Below are positions 39,985 through 47,484 of a stretch of 64,000 nt of DNA, one piece after another. Source of the stretch: a virus; the IMG/VR virus record IMGVR_UViG_3300010412_000002, positions 1 to 64,000 of that record. One strand, written 5' to 3'. Position numbers and translations under genes: made by a program. Position 1 is the stretch's first letter. Each line of letters begins with the position of its first letter. Below the pieces are notes generated by a model. That model made no database searches. It was given only the letters and a program-made list of their open reading frames with translations, and had not been told where the DNA came from.

Positions 39985-40183
39985 AACCCTCTTAGATGCT
40001 TATCCCGATGATACTATTGTAGTGGTGGATAGCTACGAAGATGGTTATGATGATTTTACCTTAGAGTTAAAATCTGTATATGTAGTAGATCATCCCTCTT
40101 GGTGGGAAGGCCAATACGAAGAAGCCACTGACCAAGAAAATAACTTGAAAGTTCTTGCTCTGAAAAGAGTAGATCGTAAATAA
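39959..40183 (+). CDS. Small acidic protein, 74 aa
   Basis: ATG 39959 overlaps the previous gene by 26 nt. YPDDTIVVVDSYEDGYDDF is a pattern found in many small phage proteins of unknown role. Acidic, soluble. Confidence 0.55.
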   Translation: MEVTIAQLKTLLDAYPDDTIVVVDSYEDGYDDFTLELKSVYVVDHPSWWEGQYEEATDQENNLKVLALKRVDRK

Positions 40184-40189
40184 TATAAT

Positions 40190-40438
40190 ATGATTATCTA
40201 TATGGACTACGAGCCAATTATCGAACATTTTACTGGAAAAGACCCCATGGGTTGGCTCGATGATTTTTATCCTGAACTTGAGTTTAATTTAGAAGAACAC
40301 AATGTTTTAGCGATTGATGGGGATGATGACGATGTTATTAGCTTTGCTAATCATATGACAGAAGTAACATGGGCATTTGAGGATATAGAACTATCCTTTC
40401 CGCTGATTCACCAAAATTATGATAAATTACCTTTTTAA
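40190..40438 (+). CDS. Small acidic protein, 82 aa
   Basis: Acidic throughout (AIDGDDDDVISFA), aromatic C-terminus. The stop overlaps the next ATG (TAATG). An anti-host or DNA-mimic role is conceivable but not shown. Confidence 0.5.
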   Translation: MIIYMDYEPIIEHFTGKDPMGWLDDFYPELEFNLEEHNVLAIDGDDDDVISFANHMTEVTWAFEDIELSFPLIHQNYDKLPF

Positions 40439-40815
40439 TGAAAAAATACTTACTGGCTATTATGCTGTCCCTGGGATTTAATGCAATATATGCACAGTCA
40501 CCTGTAGATATAAAAGTTACAGAAGATTCTATCCCACAAAAACAGCAACTTATGGTAGATTTTAAAGTGTTTAAATCTACTGATCATTCTTATAAACTGC
40601 TAGATGTAGAGGTAGTAGCTTTAGATATTGCAGATATCAAAGCTGCCGATCAAAATGACTTTACTAGAAAACTTTTTGCAAAGCTAATAAACCTATTGTA
40701 TGTCAATGATTACATGAATGGTAAAGTTATACAATATAAGAAGAATCCAGCAGATTCAGCAGGACTTCTAGCGGTAAGAAAAAACTACTATATTAAGATT
40801 TTAAACGTGCGATAA
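40438..40815 (+). CDS. Secreted protein, 125 aa
   Basis: A clear Sec signal peptide (KKYLLAIMLSLGFNAIYAQ, cleavage after Ala near residue 19) is followed by a 105-residue basic mature domain. Overlaps both neighbours by TAATG. It is probably periplasmic. Function unknown. Confidence 0.65.
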   Translation: MKKYLLAIMLSLGFNAIYAQSPVDIKVTEDSIPQKQQLMVDFKVFKSTDHSYKLLDVEVVALDIADIKAADQNDFTRKLFAKLINLLYVNDYMNGKVIQYKKNPADSAGLLAVRKNYYIKILNVR

Positions 40816-41084
40816 TGAACTCAGGTAGTCCCACCAAAAAAGTACTTATTAAACCCTATAATTGGGATATGTTTGCTACGTCAATCGAAGAACTGTTAGC
40901 ACAACTAAAGGAAAGGATCACTGGAACATTTGAAGTAATTGCTAAGCATGACGATTCAGTTACTTCTGAGAAAGCTCCACAAAAAGGATATGACTGGGAA
41001 GTGCATATCCGAGTTCCTACAACTGAAGAACAGGAACAAATTTTGAAAGAATTTAGAAAACAAAAAAGAAGAAGTGCTTTATAA
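40815..41084 (+). CDS. Hypothetical protein, 89 aa
   Basis: Small soluble protein with a charged helical C-terminus (EEQEQILKEFRKQKRRS). Coupled to the secreted protein gene by TAATG. No family recognised. Confidence 0.5.
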   Translation: MNSGSPTKKVLIKPYNWDMFATSIEELLAQLKERITGTFEVIAKHDDSVTSEKAPQKGYDWEVHIRVPTTEEQEQILKEFRKQKRRSAL

Positions 41085-41571
41085 TATAGAAATAGTAAAA
41101 GATATACCACGGTTTCCTAGACGTAATGCTGGGAAAGATAAAGAATATATCTACCTATTTTCTGAAAATGCGGATAGAACTTCCATTGTGTCAAGAATAG
41201 ATGATACACCAAATCATCTTACCTGGTACGAAGAAAAGTACGGACCGTACTTTGTACCACGGAGATCACAGGCAAGAATACGGGGACTACATAACGCATA
41301 CCCTGTCACAACATTATTCAATAAGCATAATGAACAGTGGTCAGATAAACTATTTGAGGCTTATCGCTACATACTAGATGATGATATTCAGCAAATAATG
41401 ACGGCTTATGGTGGAGGGCAATACCGTGGTATAAAAATTCTAGATAGAGAATTTGGTAACGATAATATGTCTAGAATGAAATACGTAGCACCGAGATGTT
41501 ATAAATATTTAACGGCTCGATTACAAGACATCGGAATTGATAACGAGTCATTGCAAGGCTACAGAGAATGA
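41074..41571 (+). CDS. Hypothetical protein, 165 aa
   Basis: No ATG fits the start; GTG at 41074, within the overlap with the previous gene, is the best candidate. Basic, Arg/Tyr-rich protein. No clear motif. Coupled to the next gene by ATGA (41568-41571). Confidence 0.5.
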   Translation: MLYNIEIVKDIPRFPRRNAGKDKEYIYLFSENADRTSIVSRIDDTPNHLTWYEEKYGPYFVPRRSQARIRGLHNAYPVTTLFNKHNEQWSDKLFEAYRYILDDDIQQIMTAYGGGQYRGIKILDREFGNDNMSRMKYVAPRCYKYLTARLQDIGIDNESLQGYRE

Positions 41572-41840
41572 ATTCAATATACTTTACAACACTTAATCAG
41601 GCATTTAAAGAAGCTGTTCAATATAATGCCGACGTATATAAAGGGGTAAAAGCTTTAAGAAAGCTTGCTGAAGGCCTAGATCCAATGTACACAGTAGATG
41701 AAGTTGCTGGAGAGTTTGAAACTTTCCTACTTCGATATGAAGATGATATAATGCTAGCTAATGAGTTAACTGCTATTGTACAAGAATTACTAGATGAAGC
41801 CTACTTTGCAGAGCGAATATACCTCGAAAAAAACAATTAG
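41568..41840 (+). CDS. Hypothetical protein, 90 aa
   Basis: Acidic, all-helical small protein (LANELTAIVQELLDEAYFAE). ATGA overlap with the previous gene. No family recognised. Confidence 0.5.
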   Translation: MNSIYFTTLNQAFKEAVQYNADVYKGVKALRKLAEGLDPMYTVDEVAGEFETFLLRYEDDIMLANELTAIVQELLDEAYFAERIYLEKNN

Positions 41841-42131
41841 ATGGCTACTAAAACTATTAAACCGAAAATCACAAAAGCTGCAGAAAACCCTAAGGTTAGT
41901 ATTGTAGAAAACGCAGAATACAAGCAGCTAAGAAATGATTATGTACGCCTACAGATTCAAGCTAGACTGCTTGCAAGACTAGTACATGCGTACACCCCCA
42001 GCACGAAACCTGCGTTCACTTCCAAAACGCGATGGGAGCAGATTGCTTACATGAATGCGATTGCGGACCAGGTGCTAGCGCTAGAGTCTCAAATGATTGA
42101 TTACGAAGAACTTAAGCCGAAAAATGATTGA
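41841..42131 (+). CDS. Hypothetical protein, 96 aa
   Basis: Lys-rich N-terminal tail followed by a helical domain (LRNDYVRLQIQARLLARLVH). Overlaps the next gene by 8 nt. No family recognised. Confidence 0.5.
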   Translation: MATKTIKPKITKAAENPKVSIVENAEYKQLRNDYVRLQIQARLLARLVHAYTPSTKPAFTSKTRWEQIAYMNAIADQVLALESQMIDYEELKPKND

Positions 42132-42297
42132 TACAAATATCCTCATATCAATGGTAATCACTGCTGCAGTTATATTTACTGCAAACGTAATTATTGCCAA
42201 ATGGAAAATTAAAAATAAATGTGGGCAAATGGAAAGCCAGGACGAGTGCAATTGCGAAGACTGCGACTTTCAAGGATGTCACAAAAAAGAATTCTAA
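42124..42297 (+). CDS. Small membrane protein with Cys cluster, 57 aa
   Basis: ATG 42124. One membrane segment (about 4-24, TNILISMVITAAVIFTANVI) and a Cys-rich tail (CNCEDCDFQGC), which may bind a metal. The stop overlaps the next ATG (TAATG). Confidence 0.55.
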   Translation: MIDTNILISMVITAAVIFTANVIIAKWKIKNKCGQMESQDECNCEDCDFQGCHKKEF

Positions 42298-42779
42298 TGA
42301 CTATTTTACATATTTCCTTAATGCTTATTGCTGCGCTGATAGGTGTAGTTAGAGCCGCAGGAGAACGTGTTGTAGATTTTTTCTCTTGGAATCATTCTAT
42401 ATTTGCACGTAAATATCCTAAAGAAGTTACAGTTGAAGATTTGAGAAAGGAGACGCCTAAATTTTCACACCCAAGAGAGGTATCCTGGGCTCGTAAAGAT
42501 GTAGGACCTAAATGGCTTCAAACTTTGAAACATACTGTGCTAGTTGGGCTAACCGACCTATGGCATTTTGCAGATCTTGCAACAGCATTTGCTGCTTTCA
42601 TATTGATTCCTCTCCTAATGATTACTCTTTCCTCAGTACTGTGGTGGCAATACGCTATTCTACTTGCTGGAATGTGGATATCTTATTCGGTATTTTTTCA
42701 TTTATTTTATCATAAATTTTTCTATAACGATCCTTTCGCAAACCTACTTGACCCGAGCAAAGTTGTCATAAATAACTAA
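42297..42779 (+). CDS. Membrane protein, 160 aa
   Basis: ATG 42297. A hydrophobic N-terminus (about 3-20) and a long C-terminal hydrophobic block (about 90-140, probably two segments). Function unknown. Confidence 0.55.
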   Translation: MTILHISLMLIAALIGVVRAAGERVVDFFSWNHSIFARKYPKEVTVEDLRKETPKFSHPREVSWARKDVGPKWLQTLKHTVLVGLTDLWHFADLATAFAAFILIPLLMITLSSVLWWQYAILLAGMWISYSVFFHLFYHKFFYNDPFANLLDPSKVVINN

Positions 42780-42795
42780 GACAAATAAGTACAGC

Positions 42796-43266
42796 ATGAA
42801 AGCTAAATTTAAGCTGTCTTATCGGGATGTTTACAGAAAATTACTTCATATACTAAACGCCTTTCAGGAGGCTGCCTCGGAAGAAAAATTAGCTAGTTCT
42901 GAAATTGATTTGCTAGCAGAGTTTCTAATTCTTCCAAAGAAAAAATTTGAGTATCAACCATTTTCGACCTTAGCTAAGAATAAGGTAATAGAAAATGCTA
43001 AAGCTCAAGGATGGTCTCTCTCAAGAGAAAATATTAATAATAAGATTTATTCTCTTGTGTTAAAAGGTTATTTGTGGAGAGATGATGATGGGGTAGTATA
43101 CCTAAAACCTCATATAAAAAAACTAATAGATCAACTTCGTAAGGATATAGATGTCACTGGAAAATATACTTTCGAAGTAGAATTAGCATTAACAAATGAG
43201 GAAACTAAAGATAAAACCGACGAGCTACGCAGTGATATCGGATTTGACGGAGGCCCAACTGAGTGA
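42796..43266 (+). CDS. Hypothetical protein, 156 aa
   Basis: Helix-rich protein; NINNKIYSLVLKGYLWRDDD could be a winged-helix recognition region. Acidic C-terminus overlaps the next frame. It starts the block leading to chaperonin and terminase. No family recognised. Confidence 0.5.
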   Translation: MKAKFKLSYRDVYRKLLHILNAFQEAASEEKLASSEIDLLAEFLILPKKKFEYQPFSTLAKNKVIENAKAQGWSLSRENINNKIYSLVLKGYLWRDDDGVVYLKPHIKKLIDQLRKDIDVTGKYTFEVELALTNEETKDKTDELRSDIGFDGGPTE

Positions 43267-43627
43267 GTTTGGTATTACACGAGATCAAATAGATTTAGTA
43301 GTTGCTTATCAGTTTGATTTTGTGTCAGAATTTTTTGAAAATCCTATAAAAGGCAAACTCTATATCCATGAACTAGGAAGTTTTGTAATCCACGCAAAAA
43401 CAGTAATTGGATTTTTAAAATCTATAATAAGCCGATTAAAGAAGAAACGTGCAAATAATGAACCATATGACATTAATGAAGTTAATAGGTTTAAGCATTG
43501 GTGGAAATATCGGCATGTTGCAATAGAATACGTAGCGAATTATTCGCGACAAAACGTGAAAGGTTTTTATAGGCCTTTCGATATTAAGAAAAATATTTAT
43601 ATACCTAAATCTAAAAAAGGACAATAA
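43196..43627 (+). CDS. Hypothetical protein, 143 aa
   Basis: The start is uncertain: ATG 43196 overlaps the previous gene by 71 nt; GTG near 43232 is possible. Basic C-terminal half (RFKHWWKYRHVAIEYVANYS). It lies 1 nt before the GroES-like gene. No family recognised. Confidence 0.5.
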   Translation: MRKLKIKPTSYAVISDLTEAQLSEFGITRDQIDLVVAYQFDFVSEFFENPIKGKLYIHELGSFVIHAKTVIGFLKSIISRLKKKRANNEPYDINEVNRFKHWWKYRHVAIEYVANYSRQNVKGFYRPFDIKKNIYIPKSKKGQ

Positions 43628-43628
43628 C

Positions 43629-44207
43629 ATGAGTTCATCGCATAAGCTGAAAAGCATTGTTCAAAACAAGACCTATAGCGATCTAGAGGAGCGCTTGGCA
43701 TACAATGAAAATATTCAAGTAGTTCCTAATTACTTCAAGGATATTATGATTCTAGGACCCAAGGGAGTACTAGTAAAAATGTATAAATTTACTGAGCACA
43801 CATCTACTCGTGGCGGGCTCGTAACTCAAAAATATAAAGATTATCTTAAAGATAGTGGCAGTCATGGAGCTAGTCTAGATGACTTCCTATATCAAGCTAG
43901 AGGAATCATTATTAGCATTTCCCCTGAAGCCCAAAAATATATTAACGAGACTCTTTCAGAAGAGGCTGCTGCAAAATTGAAGCCAGGAACAACCGTGTGG
44001 CTGCATCCAGGTAATGGAGTTAATCCTAATAATCAATTCTTATACGATCGTGTACATCCAGTAGTTGAGCAAATTGACTACTTAACTCTTCATCCCAATC
44101 ATATTGATGCCGTGGAACTTTCAACTCCGGTAAAAGAGATTGAATATACGGACACTTATATCGTAGCAGAAACTCCCGTATATGAGCTTCCTGAACAAGA
44201 TGCGTGA
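43629..44207 (+). CDS. GroES-like co-chaperonin
   Basis: A 192-aa protein. GVLVKMYKFTEHTSTRGGLV resembles the GroES opening strand plus mobile loop (VLVK...T.GGI), ARGIIISISPEA the following RG.V..VG strand, and LKPGTTVWLHPGN the K.GD.V.F strand. It is about twice the usual 95-97 aa, with a long insertion (about 65-85) and a C-terminal extension. The GroEL gene lies 800 bp downstream. It would cap the phage chaperonin. Similarity is weak enough that structure prediction is needed. Confidence 0.6.
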   Translation: MSSSHKLKSIVQNKTYSDLEERLAYNENIQVVPNYFKDIMILGPKGVLVKMYKFTEHTSTRGGLVTQKYKDYLKDSGSHGASLDDFLYQARGIIISISPEAQKYINETLSEEAAAKLKPGTTVWLHPGNGVNPNNQFLYDRVHPVVEQIDYLTLHPNHIDAVELSTPVKEIEYTDTYIVAETPVYELPEQDA

Positions 44208-44808
44208 TTTTGTTGAAGGAAATTACTTATTCTTTAACAGACCACATAACGCACCACATATTAACGAGCAAGCCATGTGGCGAGCTTATCACTGTCAAGA
44301 CTGTCTAAAAGCAGGTAAGTGCAGACATTGTGGATGCAAAACACCAAATATGTTTTTCTCTCCAAACAAAGCCGACTCTGCTAATAAATGGGGGAAAATG
44401 ATGAGTCAGACTCAGTGGGAAGCTTTTAAGGAATCCGAACCTGAGTATAAAATCTTTGAGAAAACATTAATTACCCAAAAGAAAGCTGACAATGCAAGTA
44501 CTGAACTTTACAGAGAGCAGCAAAAATTTCTGGGATATACACCCCCAGTTACAGATCCCCTTTTCGCACACAATCAAAGAGCTGGGAAAGAAGGAGTCAT
44601 CACAACTGCTCTGGGCGATAGCCCTGATGAATCATCCTCGCTCACCATACTACAATCTACCATACGAAGAGAGGAAAGCAACGATCTTGGAGGATTACCA
44701 ACTTCAGGAGGAGAATCTAGTAGAAATGGAGAAGTTAGTGTCATTGTTTCAGAACGTGACAATGACTCCAGAACAGAGACTCTTAATGACCTGGAAGAAG
44801 AAGATTGA
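44200..44808 (+). CDS. Zn-ribbon protein; C-terminal half overlaps next gene
   Basis: ATG 44200 (MRDFVEGNYLFFN) overlaps the GroES-like stop by 8 nt; ATG 44182 is the alternative. The first 100 residues include CQDCLKAGKCRHCGC and a KWGKMM motif that look like a conserved Zn-binding phage protein. Residues after about 100 are low-complexity Ser/Asp/Glu/Thr and lie in the region overlapped (317 nt) by the next gene in another frame, so the 3' half may not be functional. Confidence 0.55.
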   Translation: MRDFVEGNYLFFNRPHNAPHINEQAMWRAYHCQDCLKAGKCRHCGCKTPNMFFSPNKADSANKWGKMMSQTQWEAFKESEPEYKIFEKTLITQKKADNASTELYREQQKFLGYTPPVTDPLFAHNQRAGKEGVITTALGDSPDESSSLTILQSTIRREESNDLGGLPTSGGESSRNGEVSVIVSERDNDSRTETLNDLEEED

Positions 44809-45004
44809 CGAACGTAATGAACTCGTTAACTCAATAGAATATACTCTTGAGAACTTCGAAACGGTAGATAAACTTATTACGAATACAGATAAAGTATTTA
44901 AACAATATCAAACTGTAAAGGCCGAAGTAGAAAAGCAAGATGAAGCTGCCATGACAACTGAAGGTGGTTCAGTCTTATCTCTATCGGACTTAGATATGAT
45001 CTAA
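44492..45004 (+). CDS. Hypothetical phage protein, 170 aa, upstream of GroEL
   Basis: The protein reads as well-structured over its whole length (FWDIHPQLQIPFSHTIKELG; LLWAIALMNHPRSPYYNL), with a helical, probably coiled-coil C-terminus. Proteins with such a start are found in the packaging region of crAss-like phages (from memory, unverified). It overlaps the Zn-ribbon frame by 317 nt and ends 10 nt before GroEL. Function unknown. Confidence 0.65.
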   Translation: MQVLNFTESSKNFWDIHPQLQIPFSHTIKELGKKESSQLLWAIALMNHPRSPYYNLPYEERKATILEDYQLQEENLVEMEKLVSLFQNVTMTPEQRLLMTWKKKIDERNELVNSIEYTLENFETVDKLITNTDKVFKQYQTVKAEVEKQDEAAMTTEGGSVLSLSDLDMI

Positions 45005-45014
45005 ATAAAGACAT

Positions 45015-46646
45015 ATGGCTAAAGATGTAACATTCGCTCCACTAGCGGAACTAAAAATAGGAGTAGACATTATTGCTGATGCAGTAAAGTCCACACTAGG
45101 TCCTAAAGGGCGAAATGTAGTTTTGCGTACAAACTATAAAAAGAACGCACCTCACGTCACTAAGGATGGGGTAACGGTTGCCAAAGAAATTGAATTGGCT
45201 GATCCTGTACAGGATGTCGCCGTACAGCTTGTAAAACAGGCCGCAGATAAAACCGCCCAACTTGCTGGGGATGGTACGACTACCGCCACAGTACTGACAC
45301 AAGCAATTTTTAATGAGGGATATAAATTTATCAATGCAGGAGTATCTCCTACAGATCTTCGCAAAGGCATTGAAGAGGCCGCAGAGATTGTTCAAGATTT
45401 TATTGATCAGCAGGCTGTAACACTGGATCTCGAAAAAGAAGAAGACAGACTGAAAGTATTTCAGATCGCTTCACTTTCTGCTAATAATGATGAAAAGGTA
45501 GGGAGTTTAGTAACTGAAGCCACACTGAAAGCTACACTTGACGGCGTGATCGCCATAGAAGATTCAAACACCGCTGAATCATATATTGAGCACCTAGAAG
45601 GTTACTCATTTGATAGGGGATATATCTCACCTCATTTTATTACCGACTCTGAACGTAATGAAGTTGTTTATGAAAATCCATACATCTTTCTATATAATGG
45701 GAAGATTCGCGATATCAATGATATGGCCTCGGTGGCAGAAGAAGTTGCTACTAAAGGAAACAAACAACCACTTCTAGTTATTGCTGATGAGATCGAAGGC
45801 CAAGCTATCCAGTTTCTCGTAGTAAATAAAGTACGAGGAGGATTCCCGCTGGTAGCAGTAAAGGCTCCGTCTTTTGGGGATCGTAGACGTAAGATGCTCG
45901 AAGATATTGCAGTAGCTACTAATGGTGTTGTGATCTCAGATGAGATTGGAGTGCACATTAAGGAAGCAACTATTGAATATTTTGGGAGAGCAGATAAAGT
46001 CGTAATCACTAGTGATAATACTTCTATCATTGGTGGCCATGGAGACAAACGAGAGATTCAGCAGCGAATTGAAGAAATCAAGGCTGAAAAAACTCGTGCT
46101 AAATATGACTGGGAAGCACAGCAACTACAAGAACGTTTAGCTAAACTTGTTGGTGGTGTGTCAGTGATTAGAGTTGGCGCAATTACTGAGCCAGAACTGA
46201 AAGAGAAAAAAGATCGAATTGATGATTCCTTGAATGCTGCTAGATCCGCTATTAAAGGTGGTATTGTACCTGGTGGCGGGTCTATTTTTCTACGGGCGCA
46301 TGATCACTTAATCGAACGGGGACTCCCTAACGATGAATCAAAATTTGGGTATCAATGCCTACTAAATGCCCTAACTTCGCCTTTTTACACTATATGTAGT
46401 AATGCAGGACAATCCGGAGAAAGGTATAGAGGCATGATTGAGTACGATAAATGGCAGGTATATAATGCTGCTACAAATCGAATTGAAGACGCCCTTTCAT
46501 CTGGAATTATTGATCCAGCATTAGTATGCAAGGTTGCACTTGCAAATGCTGCATCAATTGCTACCCTACTCTTAAACACATCAGTTACAATTACCAATGA
46601 TAGCAACGAGCTAGATTTGTCTCAAGCCCCAATGTCACCACTATGA
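45015..46646 (+). CDS. groEL: Chaperonin GroEL (phage-encoded)
   Basis: A 543-aa full-length chaperonin. KGRNVVL, GDGTTTATVLTQAI (ATP-binding, with catalytic Asp), and the C-terminal GGIVPGGGSIF and IIDPALVCKVALANAASIA blocks align with the equatorial domain; the middle holds intermediate and apical domains including RRKMLEDIA. The usual GGM-repeat tail is missing (it ends LDLSQAPMSPL). A phage GroEL next to the capsid genes probably folds a virion or replication protein. ATGA-coupled to the next gene. Confidence 0.95.
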   Translation: MAKDVTFAPLAELKIGVDIIADAVKSTLGPKGRNVVLRTNYKKNAPHVTKDGVTVAKEIELADPVQDVAVQLVKQAADKTAQLAGDGTTTATVLTQAIFNEGYKFINAGVSPTDLRKGIEEAAEIVQDFIDQQAVTLDLEKEEDRLKVFQIASLSANNDEKVGSLVTEATLKATLDGVIAIEDSNTAESYIEHLEGYSFDRGYISPHFITDSERNEVVYENPYIFLYNGKIRDINDMASVAEEVATKGNKQPLLVIADEIEGQAIQFLVVNKVRGGFPLVAVKAPSFGDRRRKMLEDIAVATNGVVISDEIGVHIKEATIEYFGRADKVVITSDNTSIIGGHGDKREIQQRIEEIKAEKTRAKYDWEAQQLQERLAKLVGGVSVIRVGAITEPELKEKKDRIDDSLNAARSAIKGGIVPGGGSIFLRAHDHLIERGLPNDESKFGYQCLLNALTSPFYTICSNAGQSGERYRGMIEYDKWQVYNAATNRIEDALSSGIIDPALVCKVALANAASIATLLLNTSVTITNDSNELDLSQAPMSPL

Positions 46647-47248
46647 TAAGTGCACTATTTATTGATTTAGATGGCACTTTAATTAGAACCAAAAGCAGGA
46701 AAAAGTTCCCGGTCGATAAGTTTGACTGGGAATTTATTCCTCGTACTTTAGAAGTAGTTAAGGAAGCCAAGAACCTAGGGAAAACCCTAGTAATTGTTAC
46801 TAACCAAGGAGGTATTGGAATTGGACGATTAGATGAAGCAGACTTCTTAGAAAAGATGGATGCCATCTGTAATTCTATTCATGAGCTAACTGGTTACGTG
46901 TTAAATGAAGATTTTAGATATTATTATTGTCCTAGCAATGAGGCACAACATTTCGATCGTAAACCAAATCCAGGTATGGCTTATCAAGCTGCTCTAGACA
47001 TGGGTATTAGTTTACGTCATAGTGTCATGATTGGAGACGCTTCTGGTAAAAAGGATGATTGGTCTGCTAGTGATCTCAACTTCTCGATTAATGCGGGTAT
47101 TGGAAAATATATTGATGTAGATTCCTACCTCAAATCAGGATTCTTTGACCCGAGACAGATGTTATCATTCTTTGTGAAACGAACTTTTAAAAGTTGGAAA
47201 GAACGGGAAGAAGACAAGGAATTCTTTAAAGATATAAATGGAGACTAA
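46643..47248 (+). CDS. HAD phosphatase, polynucleotide 3'-phosphatase-like
   Basis: A 201-aa HAD protein: FIDLDGTLI (nucleophile Asp), VIVTNQGGI (motif II), RKPNPGMAYQA (motif III Lys region) and MIGDASGKKDDWSASDLNFS (motif IV). The TNQGGI and GDASG...SASD motifs are characteristic of the PNK3P family, which removes 3' phosphates from nucleic-acid ends. No kinase domain is fused. It overlaps groEL (ATGA) and the next gene (TAATG). Confidence 0.8.
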   Translation: MISALFIDLDGTLIRTKSRKKFPVDKFDWEFIPRTLEVVKEAKNLGKTLVIVTNQGGIGIGRLDEADFLEKMDAICNSIHELTGYVLNEDFRYYYCPSNEAQHFDRKPNPGMAYQAALDMGISLRHSVMIGDASGKKDDWSASDLNFSINAGIGKYIDVDSYLKSGFFDPRQMLSFFVKRTFKSWKEREEDKEFFKDINGD

Positions 47249-47484
47249 TGAACTTATCTGAACAAAGTTATTATCCTAAGAAAATCAAACTGGCTCAATT
47301 ATTCTTTGAACGATATTTCATTGAGGGTAGAAGTGGAAGATTACCACTAAATGAGTTTGAGTTTGATAGTGGCAATATGTGCTACGTACCAGTAAATATG
47401 ACAAAAGAACGTGAGGTTACGCTTTCAATGAAACAATTTGAACAAGCTGCACGTTTAGGAACAGTAGAAGAAATTCATGATTAA
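47248..47484 (+). CDS. Hypothetical protein, 78 aa, upstream of terminase
   Basis: Small soluble protein overlapping the terminase start by 8 nt. It could be a small terminase-associated protein by position only. Confidence 0.5.
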   Translation: MNLSEQSYYPKKIKLAQLFFERYFIEGRSGRLPLNEFEFDSGNMCYVPVNMTKEREVTLSMKQFEQAARLGTVEEIHD

